Below are positions 27,048-35,955 of a stretch of 64,000 nucleotides of DNA, piece after piece; positions within the stretch are counted from its first letter, which is position 1, and every line of letters starts with the position of its first letter. The stretch is taken from NCBI RefSeq assembly GCF_000953135.1, contig NZ_LN614827.1, positions 897,001 through 961,000 on the forward strand, given 5' to 3'. This DNA is from Legionella fallonii LLAP-10. Lineage in GTDB: Bacteria > Pseudomonadota > Gammaproteobacteria > Legionellales > Legionellaceae. The notes below the pieces were generated by a model, which ran no database searches, was not told the origin of the DNA, and saw only the letters and a program-made list of their open reading frames with translations. The translations under genes were made by a program, and so were the position numbers.

Positions 27048-27752
27048 ATGAAGATCAAATTGGTCGCTGCGGCCGTCATGGGGCTGGCAATGTCAACTGC
27101 AATGGCTGCAACCGATGCTACATCATTAACTACAGATAAAGATAAATTATCTTATAGTATTGGTGCTGATTTAGGTAAAAACTTCAAAACTCAAGGTATT
27201 GATATCAATCCAGAAGTGTTGGCTAAAGGAATGCAGGATGGTATGAGCGGTGCTCAACTGATTTTGACTGAACAGCAAATGAAAGATGTTTTGAATAAAT
27301 TTCAGAAAGATTTAATGGCAAAACGTTCTGCTGAGTTTAACAAGAAAGCTGATGAAAACAAGACAAAAGGTGAAGCGTTTTTAAAAGAAAATAAAGCTAA
27401 GCCTGGAATTGTTTCATTACCAAGCGGATTGCAATATAAAATCATTGAAAGTGGCAATGGTTCTAAACCAGGTAAAACAGATACTGTAACTGTTGAATAT
27501 ACTGGTCGTTTGATCGATGGTACAGTATTCGATAGCACAGAAAAGACTGGTAAACCAGCAACGTTCCAAGTATCACAAGTAATTCCTGGCTGGACTGAAG
27601 CATTACAATTAATGCCTGCTGGCTCTACTTGGGAAATCTATGTTCCATCAGGTCTTGCTTATGGCCCACGTAGTGTTGGTGGCCCAATAGGACCAAATGA
27701 AACTTTAATTTTCAAGATTCATTTGATTTCTGTGAAAAAAGCTTCTGCCTAA
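27048..27752 (+). CDS. mip: Macrophage infectivity potentiator, FKBP-type peptidyl-prolyl isomerase
   Basis: Mip is a surface/periplasmic FKBP-type isomerase required for efficient infection of phagocytes. From ATG 27048, preceded by AAAAGGGG, there are 234 residues, close to the 233 of L. pneumophila Mip. It has a signal peptide ([20 protein letters not shown]), an N-terminal dimerisation segment, a long connecting helix (about residues 75-130, rich in Lys and Glu) and a C-terminal FKBP domain with [16 protein letters not shown] and [13 protein letters not shown]. It is the best genus marker of the window. The Met codon at 26997 is not used. Confidence 0.97.
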   Translation: MKIKLVAAAVMGLAMSTAMAATDATSLTTDKDKLSYSIGADLGKNFKTQGIDINPEVLAKGMQDGMSGAQLILTEQQMKDVLNKFQKDLMAKRSAEFNKKADENKTKGEAFLKENKAKPGIVSLPSGLQYKIIESGNGSKPGKTDTVTVEYTGRLIDGTVFDSTEKTGKPATFQVSQVIPGWTEALQLMPAGSTWEIYVPSGLAYGPRSVGGPIGPNETLIFKIHLISVKKASA

Positions 27753-27760
27753 AGCACATT

Positions 27761-27807
27761 ATTCATCCTGAGTTAGATAATTCAGGATGAATATCGTTAG
27801 CTATTTT
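27761..27807 (+). terminator. Putative terminator after mip
   Basis: ATTCATCCTGA (27761-27771) and TCAGGATGAAT (27782-27792) form an 11-bp stem starting eight bases after the mip stop. A short T-run (TATTTTT) follows after about ten bases, which is somewhat far for a classical intrinsic terminator. Confidence 0.6.
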
Positions 27808-27987
27808 TCAAAAGGTAGCATCTCATGTTCTTGTGAAGAAAATGAAGTAACTCAAGGTAGGAGCCTAATAGAGGTGCTTCAATAATGCTTACAATGACGA
27901 ATTTTTGTTTTAATTGGTAACAATGGTTAAAATCTGCTTTTTCGCGAAATCTTTTCTAATGTTGCATCGGCTTCGGGTGTTTAAAAA

Positions 27988-29250
27988 ATGAATAAACGCT
28001 TGTTTATCGTTTTCATTTTAGGTTTTTCTTCTGGTTTGCCCATGGCTTTAATCAGTAGCACTTTGCAGGCATGGTTTGCCTATAGCGGTATGTCCGTTTT
28101 AGCTACCGGTGCATTAAGTTTAGTAAGCCTTCCTTATGCCTACCGTATTTTTTGGGGGCCTATTCTTGATCGTTATTCTTTATTTAGTTTAGGTAAGCGC
28201 CGCAGTTGGATCTTAACAATGCAAATACTTCTATTGATAGGGTTTAATTGCATGGCTTGGTTTTCGCCTGACCAACATCCTAAAGCCTTAGCGTTTTTGG
28301 CTTTAGTTTTAGCCTGTTTTTCTGCCACTCAAGATGTGGCCATAGATGCTCATAGAGCCGAATACCTCCCGCAAACTGAGCATGCTTTAGGAGCTTCTAT
28401 AGCCGTATTTGGTTATAGACTGGCATTATTGCTTTCTGGTGGTTTAGCACTGATTATGGCAGAGCAGTTAGGTTGGGCCATTACTTATCGTTTTATGGGT
28501 TTCATCATGATAATTGGTATGTTTGCCATATTATTGAGTAAGGAACCCTCTATAGAAATCAAAGAAAAAAGTAGTTTTGCTTTTTCTTTCATCGCACCTG
28601 TTAAAGAATTATTAGCCCGTCCCGGAGTTATTTATCTTTTATTCTTTATTTTTTGTTATAAGCTAGGAGAAGCTTTTACCACCACTACTAGTGGTATTGT
28701 CATGCCTTTTTTAATTCAAGGGCTGGGCTTTTCATTAGAGACCATAGGTTATATCAATAAAATGCTAGGGTTGGGGGCCATCTTACTAGGAGGATTAACT
28801 GCCGGAGTTTTATTGACTCGTTATAGTTTATATCGTTCCTTGTTCTTTTTTGGATTATTACAAGCATTAACCAATGTATTTTTTGTCGCTTTGGCCATTT
28901 ATGGAAAAAATGTACCATTATTAGCCGTTGCTGTTTTTTCGGATAATTTTGCTGCAGGTCTAGCGTCCACTGCCTTGGTTGCCTTATTTATGAGATTGGT
29001 TAATAAACAATTTACTGGCACTCAATTTTCATTGTTGGTCGCTTTATCTACATTACCCCGTATACTCTCAGGTCCTGTTGCTGCGACTATTCAGATGAAT
29101 ATAGGGTGGACCGGTCTGTATGAATTATCTATAGTGTTTGCACTAGCTTTTATTCCTTTTCTAATTAAGATTAAAGAACAAACGAAAGAACTGCTCGCAC
29201 AAGAAGAAACCCCTCTAGAAAAAGAAGGCTCTTTGGATCCTATAAGATAA
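27988..29250 (+). CDS. AmpG-like muropeptide MFS permease
   Basis: A 420-residue transporter with about twelve membrane segments. Features of AmpG/acetyl-CoA-transporter-like carriers are visible: LGFSSGLPMALISSTLQAWF at the start, KFxWGPxxDR-like YRIFWGPILDRYS, GKRRSWI, and SATQDVAIDAHRAEYL. AmpG brings anhydro-muropeptides from the periplasm for cell wall recycling. Two or more AmpG paralogues are common in Legionella, so this copy's substrate is uncertain. A charged tail (KEQTKELLAQEETPLEKEG) ends the protein. Confidence 0.82.
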   Translation: MNKRLFIVFILGFSSGLPMALISSTLQAWFAYSGMSVLATGALSLVSLPYAYRIFWGPILDRYSLFSLGKRRSWILTMQILLLIGFNCMAWFSPDQHPKALAFLALVLACFSATQDVAIDAHRAEYLPQTEHALGASIAVFGYRLALLLSGGLALIMAEQLGWAITYRFMGFIMIIGMFAILLSKEPSIEIKEKSSFAFSFIAPVKELLARPGVIYLLFFIFCYKLGEAFTTTTSGIVMPFLIQGLGFSLETIGYINKMLGLGAILLGGLTAGVLLTRYSLYRSLFFFGLLQALTNVFFVALAIYGKNVPLLAVAVFSDNFAAGLASTALVALFMRLVNKQFTGTQFSLLVALSTLPRILSGPVAATIQMNIGWTGLYELSIVFALAFIPFLIKIKEQTKELLAQEETPLEKEGSLDPIR

Positions 29251-29390
29251 TAGGTTCGTAGAATAGGGTGAGGCATTTTATGCAACAAATCGTTCCAAAA
29301 TCTTAAGCTGATGCCCTTATACCCCAACTAAAACATTGTCATCTAGAGCGCGCAAAACGCATTGTGCCATATTCAGCAAAATGACAGCGT

Positions 29391-29436
29391 CGATTAGACA
29401 ACAAATTGTCCGGCGTTGCTGTACGCTAAAGAGCAT
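29391..29436 (+). repeat. Dispersed REP-like repeat upstream of the tRNA
   Basis: The segment ACAAATTGTCCGGCGTTGCTG followed by a TAAAGAG-ending tail matches 38381-38401 with one mismatch over its first 21 bases. A shorter relative lies at 42410. The rest of 29251-29563 shows no gene. Confidence 0.5.
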
Positions 29437-29563
29437 ATATTTCAAGTAGTTTTTTGGACAGAGTCATTGTATAAATACTATTTACTATTCGATAAAATAG
29501 TTAAATAAAAAGGCATGGATTTCGAGTGATTTTGAACCAACAAGACATGTTGCAACTTCTTCT

Positions 29564-29650
29564 TGGTACCGAGGGTCGGACTCGAACCGACACGATGTCA
29601 CCATCACCGGATTTTGAATCCGGCGCGTCTACCAATTCCGCCACCCCGGC
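29564..29650 (-). tRNA. tRNA-Leu (anticodon CAA)
   Basis: Read on the minus strand, the 87 bases start GCCGGGGTGGCGGAATTGG and end with CCTCGGTACCA. The anticodon stem CCGGA/TCCGG encloses TTCAAAA, giving anticodon CAA for UUG codons. A long variable arm typical of class II leucine tRNA precedes the GGTTCGAGTCC T-loop. The acceptor stem pairs with a G-U at the first position. CCA is encoded. No integrase or attachment-site duplication was seen nearby. Confidence 0.95.
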
Positions 29651-29818
29651 ACGCACGGCCATTATAGCAAAGATACAGAATCTAACAATGAATAAATCAA
29701 TAATATTTAAAAAGATTAATATGTTTGGTTTTTATTTAAACTAATTTGACATTTTAGCGTCGAATATTAAATAATGAGAGAGGAATATCGTATCAATAGA
29801 TGTTAACGAGGGGTGTTT

Positions 29819-30196
29819 ATGCTAAAAAATAGAGCAGTACTTGTTGGATTGCTATTGGTGCAGTTGAGTGCAATATGCTTTGCCTCTAATTGCCCTGATC
29901 CTGCAACTACTTCATTACAATGGGGAGTGCCTCCCGATCCTTGGATAGAAAATCCTTTTTCTCCTAATAGTCCCCAAGGCGAAGAAAATACCAAATTTGT
30001 ACGAGCTAATATTCTTGTTGCTGGTTATGGGCAGGGAGTGACCTGCACTTATAGAAACTCCGTTGGTGAATACTCTATTTGGTGGCCGGTGCTCACAAAA
30101 ATACCCTCACGAGCAGATTATACCTGGATAGATACACGGGGTGGCTTTGTGTGCACTCAAGGGTTGCTTGAATGTCAGTTTTATACGGCAAATTAG
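29819..30196 (+). CDS. Small secreted protein, DUF3757-like
   Basis: From ATG 29819, preceded by GAGGGG, 125 residues with a signal peptide ending near CFA and a mature part starting SNCPDPATTSLQWGVPP. Four cysteines in the mature protein may form disulfides. The order of motifs (NCPDP, VTCTYRNS, FVCTQGLLECQF) fits the small DUF3757 family found widely in Legionella. Its role is unknown, and its position beside a tRNA and a barrel protein does not suggest one. Confidence 0.7.
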   Translation: MLKNRAVLVGLLLVQLSAICFASNCPDPATTSLQWGVPPDPWIENPFSPNSPQGEENTKFVRANILVAGYGQGVTCTYRNSVGEYSIWWPVLTKIPSRADYTWIDTRGGFVCTQGLLECQFYTAN

Positions 30197-30300
30197 TAGA
30201 GCTTTTGTATCATCATAAAAGAGTTATCTTGAATTTTCTTGATAAAAAAAAATACTTAATTTAAAGTGGAGTTTAATTTTTTATTCGCAGATAAGGGATT

Positions 30301-31092
30301 ATGTTGATAAGAAACCCTGTTTTAGGTCTAGCGGCAGTAATGCTTGGGACATCACTGGCCTATGCTGGTGATATGGGTACGATAAGGTCATCATATCGAC
30401 CTGTTGGTTCTGTATTTGGTGGCGTAGCAAACCTATCATCGAGACCTGGCTCATATTCCTTTTTAGGCACAGATGATGATGTGTTTGTTTATAACGGCGT
30501 GAATAGCTCAAAAACTACAGGATTAGTTGGTGTTTTTTTAGGTGTAGAACCTACTTTATCATACACCAATTTTTTCTTACAGGCTGGTCTGGAATACAGT
30601 TATTTTGGCAATACTTCTCTTTATGGTTCCAACACAGTGGGCATTGAACCTGAGACTTCTACTGCTTATCAATACCAATACACTTTGCAAACCCAACAGT
30701 TATTGGCGGTGGGTAAGTTTTTTAAGAAGACTCATTTTCCTAAAACGAATCATATTCTCTATCCCTACTTATCTATCGGTTTAGGAGTTGCTTTTAATCA
30801 GGCCAAAAATTATCAAGCATTTACTAATGAAACGGGCAGCATAAACATTACGCCTTCCTTTGCTGACCACTCAAATACTTCTTTTAGTTACAGTTTAGGT
30901 GTGGGTATAGATAGTCCTATCGATCAACATATACGAATTGGAGTCGGGTATAAGTTCTCTGATTTTCTGCGTGCTAATTTAGGGAATGGCCAAGTTGTCA
31001 TTAACCAATATGCTTATCCTGTATTATTTTCCTTAAAAAACACACATACTTATGCCAATCAGTTTATTGCACAAATAAGCTATGTAGTTTAA
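30301..31092 (+). CDS. Outer membrane beta-barrel protein
   Basis: A 263-residue protein with a signal peptide (cleavage near AYA-GDM) and alternating hydrophobic/polar strands rich in Tyr, Gly, Asn and Phe. It ends with AQISYVV, near the C-terminal strand pattern recognised by the BamA assembly machine. The layout resembles OmpA/porin-like beta-barrel proteins expanded in Legionella. GGTGTFxGV-like strands TGLVGVFLGVEPTLSYTNFF and SFSYSLGVGIDSP support the barrel. Function unknown, perhaps a small surface protein. Confidence 0.72.
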   Translation: MLIRNPVLGLAAVMLGTSLAYAGDMGTIRSSYRPVGSVFGGVANLSSRPGSYSFLGTDDDVFVYNGVNSSKTTGLVGVFLGVEPTLSYTNFFLQAGLEYSYFGNTSLYGSNTVGIEPETSTAYQYQYTLQTQQLLAVGKFFKKTHFPKTNHILYPYLSIGLGVAFNQAKNYQAFTNETGSINITPSFADHSNTSFSYSLGVGIDSPIDQHIRIGVGYKFSDFLRANLGNGQVVINQYAYPVLFSLKNTHTYANQFIAQISYVV

Positions 31093-31267
31093 TACTTTAA
31101 TACCGTACGATGTGAAATGGATGTTAGGGGATTTATGAGAAGCCTGTAGAATTTAAATAGAGCTGTCTCCTTAATTATTTTTAAGCTGACGTTAAGTTAA
31201 GAGTGTCAATATGAAGTAATATATTTTCGTAACGATCTACTTTAGTAAAATAGTTGGATAACCTTAA

Positions 31268-32524
31268 TTGAAAAAAAGAGAAATAATTAGTTCAAGTATA
31301 GGGAATATTATCGAATGGTTTGATTTAGGACTATTCCTTTTTATGACCCCAATTATTTCTACAAAGTTTTTTCCCCAACAATTCTCAAATATATCAACAT
31401 TTTTTACGCTTACTGTATTTGCTATGGGATTTCTCTGCCGCCCCATAGGCGGCATTTTTTTGGGGTACTTCGGAGATGTTTATGGTCGAGCAATTACATT
31501 AAGAATTTCCATTCTCACGATAACAGTATCCACTATGTTAATCGGAATGTTGCCATCATATGAGAGTATAGGGATATTAGCCCCCATCCTATTTGTTGTA
31601 CTGAGACTAATACAAGGATTTTCAATAGGAGGGGAGTACAGTGGAATAATGATTTATTTGGCTGAATCAGCACCCTATAAAAGGCGTGGTTTTATCACAA
31701 GCTTTGCCGCAACAGGAGCAAATTTAGGTTTTTTATTGGCAACGTTAATGTGTATTTTGCTGACTCTTAGTTTTTCTGAAGAGATGATTAAAGATTGGGT
31801 TTGGCGATTACCTTTTCTTTTTGTGGGAATACCAGGAGCATTCATTATATATTATCGTTTTAAATTAACTGAGACCACAGTATATCTGCGTTTAAAACGA
31901 TTTCACCTTCTCAAAGAGCATCCCTTAATAACCGCGTTCAAAGTTGCTCCGCTGCAATTAATTAAAATTTTGGGACTTACTTGTATGAGTTCAACATTTT
32001 ATTATTTTTTTGTAGGCTATATTCCCACCTATTTAGAGCGTTATATGGGATTTTCGCTAAAAACGGGATTATTCTTTCAAAGCATGATGTTAATTGGAAT
32101 GTTATTTGTTGTTCCGCTAGGTGGTCTACTGGGTGATTATTTTAGTCGAAAAAGAATTATGATACTCACATCGATAGCAATTCTTTTCTTAATTTTTCCT
32201 TGTATTTATTTATTACAGTCTAAGTCATTATCATTAACGGCCTTAGCTTTGGCTATAGCAACCATACTTAGCTCATTAGATCAAAGTAACACGTTAACAG
32301 CGGCCGTTGAAAATTGCCCTGAAAATGTACGCTATAGTAGTATCGCTTTTTCTTACAATCTTGGTAACGCGTTGTTTGGTGGAACGACGCCAGTAATTGT
32401 TACTTTGCTAATAGACAATATAAATAGTTTAGCTCCATCATATTATCTATTTTTTATGGCATGCATCAGTCTAGTTACTGCGACAACCTTGCTCAATAAA
32501 AATCAATCCCTGGCAGCCATTTAA
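31268..32524 (+). CDS. MFS transporter, ProP/sugar-porter type
   Basis: A 418-residue major facilitator with twelve predicted membrane segments. The start SIGNIIEWFDLGLF and then FGDVYGRAITLR and IGGEYSGIMIYLAESAP are the ProP/metabolite:H+ symporter motifs. These carriers import compatible solutes, carboxylic acids or amino acids; which one cannot be read here. The start is a TTG at 31268, about eight bases after GGATAA; the next Met lies inside the first membrane segment, so a non-ATG start is needed. Confidence 0.8.
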   Translation: MKKREIISSSIGNIIEWFDLGLFLFMTPIISTKFFPQQFSNISTFFTLTVFAMGFLCRPIGGIFLGYFGDVYGRAITLRISILTITVSTMLIGMLPSYESIGILAPILFVVLRLIQGFSIGGEYSGIMIYLAESAPYKRRGFITSFAATGANLGFLLATLMCILLTLSFSEEMIKDWVWRLPFLFVGIPGAFIIYYRFKLTETTVYLRLKRFHLLKEHPLITAFKVAPLQLIKILGLTCMSSTFYYFFVGYIPTYLERYMGFSLKTGLFFQSMMLIGMLFVVPLGGLLGDYFSRKRIMILTSIAILFLIFPCIYLLQSKSLSLTALALAIATILSSLDQSNTLTAAVENCPENVRYSSIAFSYNLGNALFGGTTPVIVTLLIDNINSLAPSYYLFFMACISLVTATTLLNKNQSLAAI

Positions 32525-32589
32525 CTACAACTAGGTAGTGGTTTTTTCTTCTATAGTTATATTTATAATGAAGTATCAAGGATGAAATA

Positions 32590-33099
32590 ATGAAAAGAAT
32601 ATTAATTTGTTTGACTCTTGTTTTATGCAGCAATTTACTTATTGCAAGTCAGGGGACGCAATCTGGCTCTAATGCAATCCCATGTTTTAACATGCATGAA
32701 GTCGAGCGTATTGGAAAAGAAATATATGCATTCTTACAGCATGAATTTTGCGAAGAAAAAGTTGAGCCCAAAAAGTTGGTTTCTATTAGTCAAAATATCC
32801 TGCCAAAAATCATGACTGAATCATTCCTTGGGGTGACGCCGCCAGAAAACTGGCAGCAATTAGCCGATGATATTATAAAAAACTGTCTTGGAAACAATGA
32901 TCTGTGTAAAAAGGAAGTGCGAAAAGAATTCGAAGCATGTGTCAAACCTAGAATTCCTTTGATCTTGATGCAGTTTGGTCCGTGGCTTGCTGAACATTGT
33001 TCCCAATTGAATAAGTCATTAATTCAACAATGGCCAAATAAACAAGCAATCCTCAAAAATGCAATTGATGAAAGCAAAGCACAGAATAATCTGAATTAG
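32590..33099 (+). CDS. Secreted six-cysteine hypothetical protein
   Basis: A 169-residue protein with a signal peptide (MKRILICLTLVLCSNLLIAS) and a helical mature domain with six cysteines, in IPCFN, EFCEE, NCLGNNDLCKK, FEACVK and EHCSQ, as expected for a small disulfide-bonded exported protein. A saposin-like fold is conceivable, but not shown by the spacing. I do not recognise a family. It begins 65 bases after the MFS gene and may share its transcript. Confidence 0.6.
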   Translation: MKRILICLTLVLCSNLLIASQGTQSGSNAIPCFNMHEVERIGKEIYAFLQHEFCEEKVEPKKLVSISQNILPKIMTESFLGVTPPENWQQLADDIIKNCLGNNDLCKKEVRKEFEACVKPRIPLILMQFGPWLAEHCSQLNKSLIQQWPNKQAILKNAIDESKAQNNLN

Positions 33100-33177
33100 T
33101 CTTTGAAATCTGAAAAAAGTAAAAAACCAATTAACGAGTCATCAGTTAATTGGCTAGAAGGAATATAAAATATTGAA

Positions 33178-33537
33178 TCAAGAGTACATTGTATATCGGA
33201 CTTCTTCGAATCTAGCACTATCGTGTTCTTGCATTTTCTCAGCTTCTTGCAACTTCTCTTGTTCTTGTTCTTGCTGGATCTTTAGATTCATGAGTGCAAG
33301 CATATTCTGGGTTTTTAATTCTTGTAAAATTGCAGCTAATAAAATGTCCGTAGTTGTCTGTAAGTTTATTTCTTGAGCCGGTTGTTGTGTTTCCTGTGTT
33401 CTTTCGGTTTTCTGTACTTCAGTTGATGGGGGGGTGTGTTGTTGACTAAAAAAAAGCGGTGATCCCTGATTAGAATAAGATTGTATCGATTTCTCATTTC
33501 CTTTTTTTAATTGAGTGTCTGTAGCATTTTTACCCAT
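33178..33537 (-). CDS. Hypothetical Gln/Glu-rich coiled-coil protein
   Basis: A 119-residue protein from ATG 33537 with an excellent AAGGAGATCACC ribosome binding site. The first 75 residues are disordered and Gln/Thr-rich; residues 78-108 form a likely coiled coil (LAALMNLKIQQEQEQEKLQE-like). There is no signal peptide or membrane segment. No family recognised. The open frame on the opposite strand lacks a start signal, so this strand is real. Confidence 0.6.
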   Translation of the reverse strand: MGKNATDTQLKKGNEKSIQSYSNQGSPLFFSQQHTPPSTEVQKTERTQETQQPAQEINLQTTTDILLAAILQELKTQNMLALMNLKIQQEQEQEKLQEAEKMQEHDSARFEEVRYTMYS

Positions 33538-33807
33538 GGTGATCTCCTTTTCCTTGTGAGTCTCTTTCAGATTAATATAAATTTTGAGTTAAATGCAAAT
33601 GTTTTTTTCAGAATCAGCAAACTTTATATTTTTACCATTAATATTGCTCATCAAGTTTCTTAATTGATGCAACTGGAAATAAATTGATAAATGAAACTTC
33701 GTTCCGAGAACCGTACGTCCATGGGGTCTTATTGCGAACTCACGTTGATATCGTATTTGTTTGAGTCAGAGTTAGGTCTGATATGTTCGGTAGCCCTTGT
33801 TTTGCTA

Positions 33808-34508
33808 GGGTTTGTTGACAATTCACCGCCCGCCTACGTGCCGCGGCTTGTCCGCAGCATCCAGTAGATGGTCGAATTAAAATATATGTTCTTGTTAATG
33901 CATTGATTAATAAGAGCAAACTCATAATATACCGGTTCTGACGCCAAGTATAAAATGCATAGACTAATGCTCAAAGATGAGCTATGGTTTAAGCTGAGGG
34001 AGATCATGCTACAGCATGGAATTTATGACAAGCCTAATCTTCGTATAATAGTTGAGGCGATGTTGTATCGTATGCGTGAGGGCTGTCTTTGGCGAGACCT
34101 ATCGACAGATTTTGGATGCTGGAATTCAATTTATCAACAATTTAATCGATGGTCATCTAAGAATAAATTAATGGATATTTTTAAAACGTTTGTACAAGGG
34201 CCGGATTTAGAATGGCGCTTTATTGATGGCAGTATTGTCAAAGCTCACCAACATAGTGCAGGTCTACCCAATAAAGAAGAACAAGGCATTGGTATATCGG
34301 TTGCAGGGAATACAACAAAAATTCATATGGCGGTTGATGCTCACGGATTACCTATTGATTTTCAAATAACAGGTGGTGAAGTGCATGAGTTGTATATTGA
34401 AGCAGCTCGCCGTGAAAAACGTTTCAAAAATTGGCCAATGATTGAGATCTACTGGATGCCGCGGACAAGCCGCGGCACGTAGGCGGGCGGTGAATTGTCA
34501 ACAGACCC
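33808..34508. mobile_element. Defective IS-like element bounded by 62-bp inverted repeats
   Basis: Bases 33808-33869 and 34447-34508 are inverted copies with only two mismatches in 62. The ends read GGGTTTGTTGACAATTC and, inverted, GGGTCTGTTGACAATTC, and the arms continue into a GC-rich palindrome (CCGCGGCTTGTCCGCGG), a typical REP sequence. Outside, the flanks are TGCTA on the left and TAATA on the right, which fits a TA target duplication. Between the arms is only part of an IS5-type transposase. The arms are far longer than ordinary IS5 inverted repeats. Confidence 0.65.
33955..34482 (+). pseudogene. Truncated IS5-family transposase
   Basis: The first about 164 residues match IS5/IS427-type DDE transposases: a helix-turn-helix DNA-binding region (NLRIIVEAMLYRMREGCLWRD), FGCWNSIYQQFNRWS, and FIDGSIVKAHQHSAG, which holds the first catalytic aspartate. 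HMAVDAHGLPIDFQITGGEVHE follows. Then the frame runs into the inverted-repeat arm at 34447 and ends with EIYWMPRTSRGT. The second aspartate and glutamate of the DDE triad are missing, so it cannot be active alone. Confidence 0.8.
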
Positions 34509-34615
34509 TAATAGAGAATACACTATTTATATGAAGCCATTAGCAAACCCAACAGAATTATTTGACTCTATCCAGCGATGGAATCGTTGATTGGTATCAG
34601 TGGAATACGCATAAC

Positions 34616-35206
34616 CTATGCGTTTTTGTGATTATGCTTAAAATATCTAGCAATATCCTGCGTTAAGTGATTTAAATTACTATTCATACTAATAACCAGG
34701 TTTTCAGTGTTAACAACGGGTATTTTTTGAACCGTATAAAAATTATGTTTTCCAATTAAATGCTCATCCTGATAAATAGTATAGTCAGCACGTAGGACAC
34801 TATTTCCTGAAACATCAATAGTAAATTGTGAGATATTTATTTCTAAGTGATAATTCGGTTTAAAAATAATTTCCCAAGGTGAAGTATTTACAATAGCTCC
34901 CGGTAAGAGGGTGGAAAGATTAGTGACAATGACACGAGCAATGTTCTTGTCTAAGCCTTCAATCCATTGCTCATCTTCTTCTAATTGCATTCGGTGTGGG
35001 GTGTAATTAATGATTAATTGAGGTTTTTCAATATAAGCAGGTACGCTGATTTTATCTATCCCTATCCTTAAGTTGTGGTAGATATTTGTAGATGTTTTGG
35101 AGAGAGGAATCGGATTTAAAATATAATAATCTGGATTTTTACTTCGTCCACAAGCCACTAGGTTAAAAACAACCATTAAAATTATACCCATTTCGTATTT
35201 TTTCAC
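34616..35206 (-). CDS. PqiC/ABC-transport-auxiliary-like lipoprotein
   Basis: A 196-residue lipoprotein: the N-terminus MKKYEMGIILMVVFNLVACG has a lipobox (LVAC) with the modified Cys near residue 19. The mature part (PDYYILNP, IGIDKISVPAYIEKPQ, VITNLSTLLPG) matches the PqiC/YmbA family, an outer membrane partner of MCE lipid-transport proteins. It overlaps the MCE gene by four bases (35203-35206) and is the last gene of that operon. It probably receives or passes lipids at the outer membrane. Confidence 0.82.
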   Translation of the reverse strand: MKKYEMGIILMVVFNLVACGRSKNPDYYILNPIPLSKTSTNIYHNLRIGIDKISVPAYIEKPQLIINYTPHRMQLEEDEQWIEGLDKNIARVIVTNLSTLLPGAIVNTSPWEIIFKPNYHLEINISQFTIDVSGNSVLRADYTIYQDEHLIGKHNFYTVQKIPVVNTENLVISMNSNLNHLTQDIARYFKHNHKNA

Positions 35207-35946
35207 GGTCTGCCTCTTATTAGCGATTCAGGATGTCGCGATAAATAATCGGATAAATTCTGCAATGAATTCGCTGTTTTAGAAACCTGCGCCAGTGTTT
35301 GAGCAAAATTACTAAAAAAAGGAGTAGAATTTTGATTAATTGTATTGGCTAATATTTCTAAACTATCTGTCATGGATTTTACCGAATCAATGGTGTCGCG
35401 AACTTCCTTTGAATGTATAAAATCACCAAATTCTTTGACGGTCGTTCTTATGGTTTTTAAAGTATCATTAAAGGTTGTTGGATTTTCAACAGCATTTGTT
35501 GGGAAAATAGGAATTTTTCGGTAATATTTCTGTTGGCCTGTGGCCGGTGAATTTGTTTCAATAAGATCAATTTGAGCCGCGCCTGACAGTAAACTAGGTT
35601 GTGATATGTTGGCCACAACGCCTTTCTTTATTAATAGTTCAATCGGTCGTATTGTAATACCGAGTCTCGTTTCAACATAAAAATTGACGTAAACAGGAAT
35701 TTCAACATTGGTTTTAGCTTCGTTTTCAGTAATTTCAATGAGTTTTACTTCACCAATCTTAACTCCACGATAGGCGACTGCTGAAGAGGCGCTTATGCCT
35801 GTTAATGATCCATTAAAAAACATAACATAGGTTTGGTTCTTTGTTTCTTCATACTGATGATATAAATAACCGAATCCGAGGACAAACAAGCTTAGTGCGA
35901 CCACCACAAAAACACCAACGAATGTATAATACCGTTCATGCACCAT
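35203..35946 (-). CDS. MlaD/MCE-family lipid transport protein
   Basis: A 247-residue periplasmic protein with one N-terminal membrane anchor (FVGVFVVVALSLFVLGFGYLY) and one MCE domain at about 35-120 (FNGSLTGISASSAVAYRGVKIGEV). The C-terminal tail is helical and polar. MCE proteins form rings that shuttle phospholipid between the inner and outer membrane. The start is ATG 35946, preceded by AGGGG; a TTG two codons earlier is not needed. It lies between permease and lipoprotein genes and is translationally coupled to the latter. Confidence 0.87.
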   Translation of the reverse strand: MVHERYYTFVGVFVVVALSLFVLGFGYLYHQYEETKNQTYVMFFNGSLTGISASSAVAYRGVKIGEVKLIEITENEAKTNVEIPVYVNFYVETRLGITIRPIELLIKKGVVANISQPSLLSGAAQIDLIETNSPATGQQKYYRKIPIFPTNAVENPTTFNDTLKTIRTTVKEFGDFIHSKEVRDTIDSVKSMTDSLEILANTINQNSTPFFSNFAQTLAQVSKTANSLQNLSDYLSRHPESLIRGRP

Positions 35947-35955
35947 TAACAACCC

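Noticed and set aside
29564..29650. tRNA-Leu as an integration site for a genomic island
   Set aside because: There is no integrase gene nearby and no repeated tRNA 3' end within the window.
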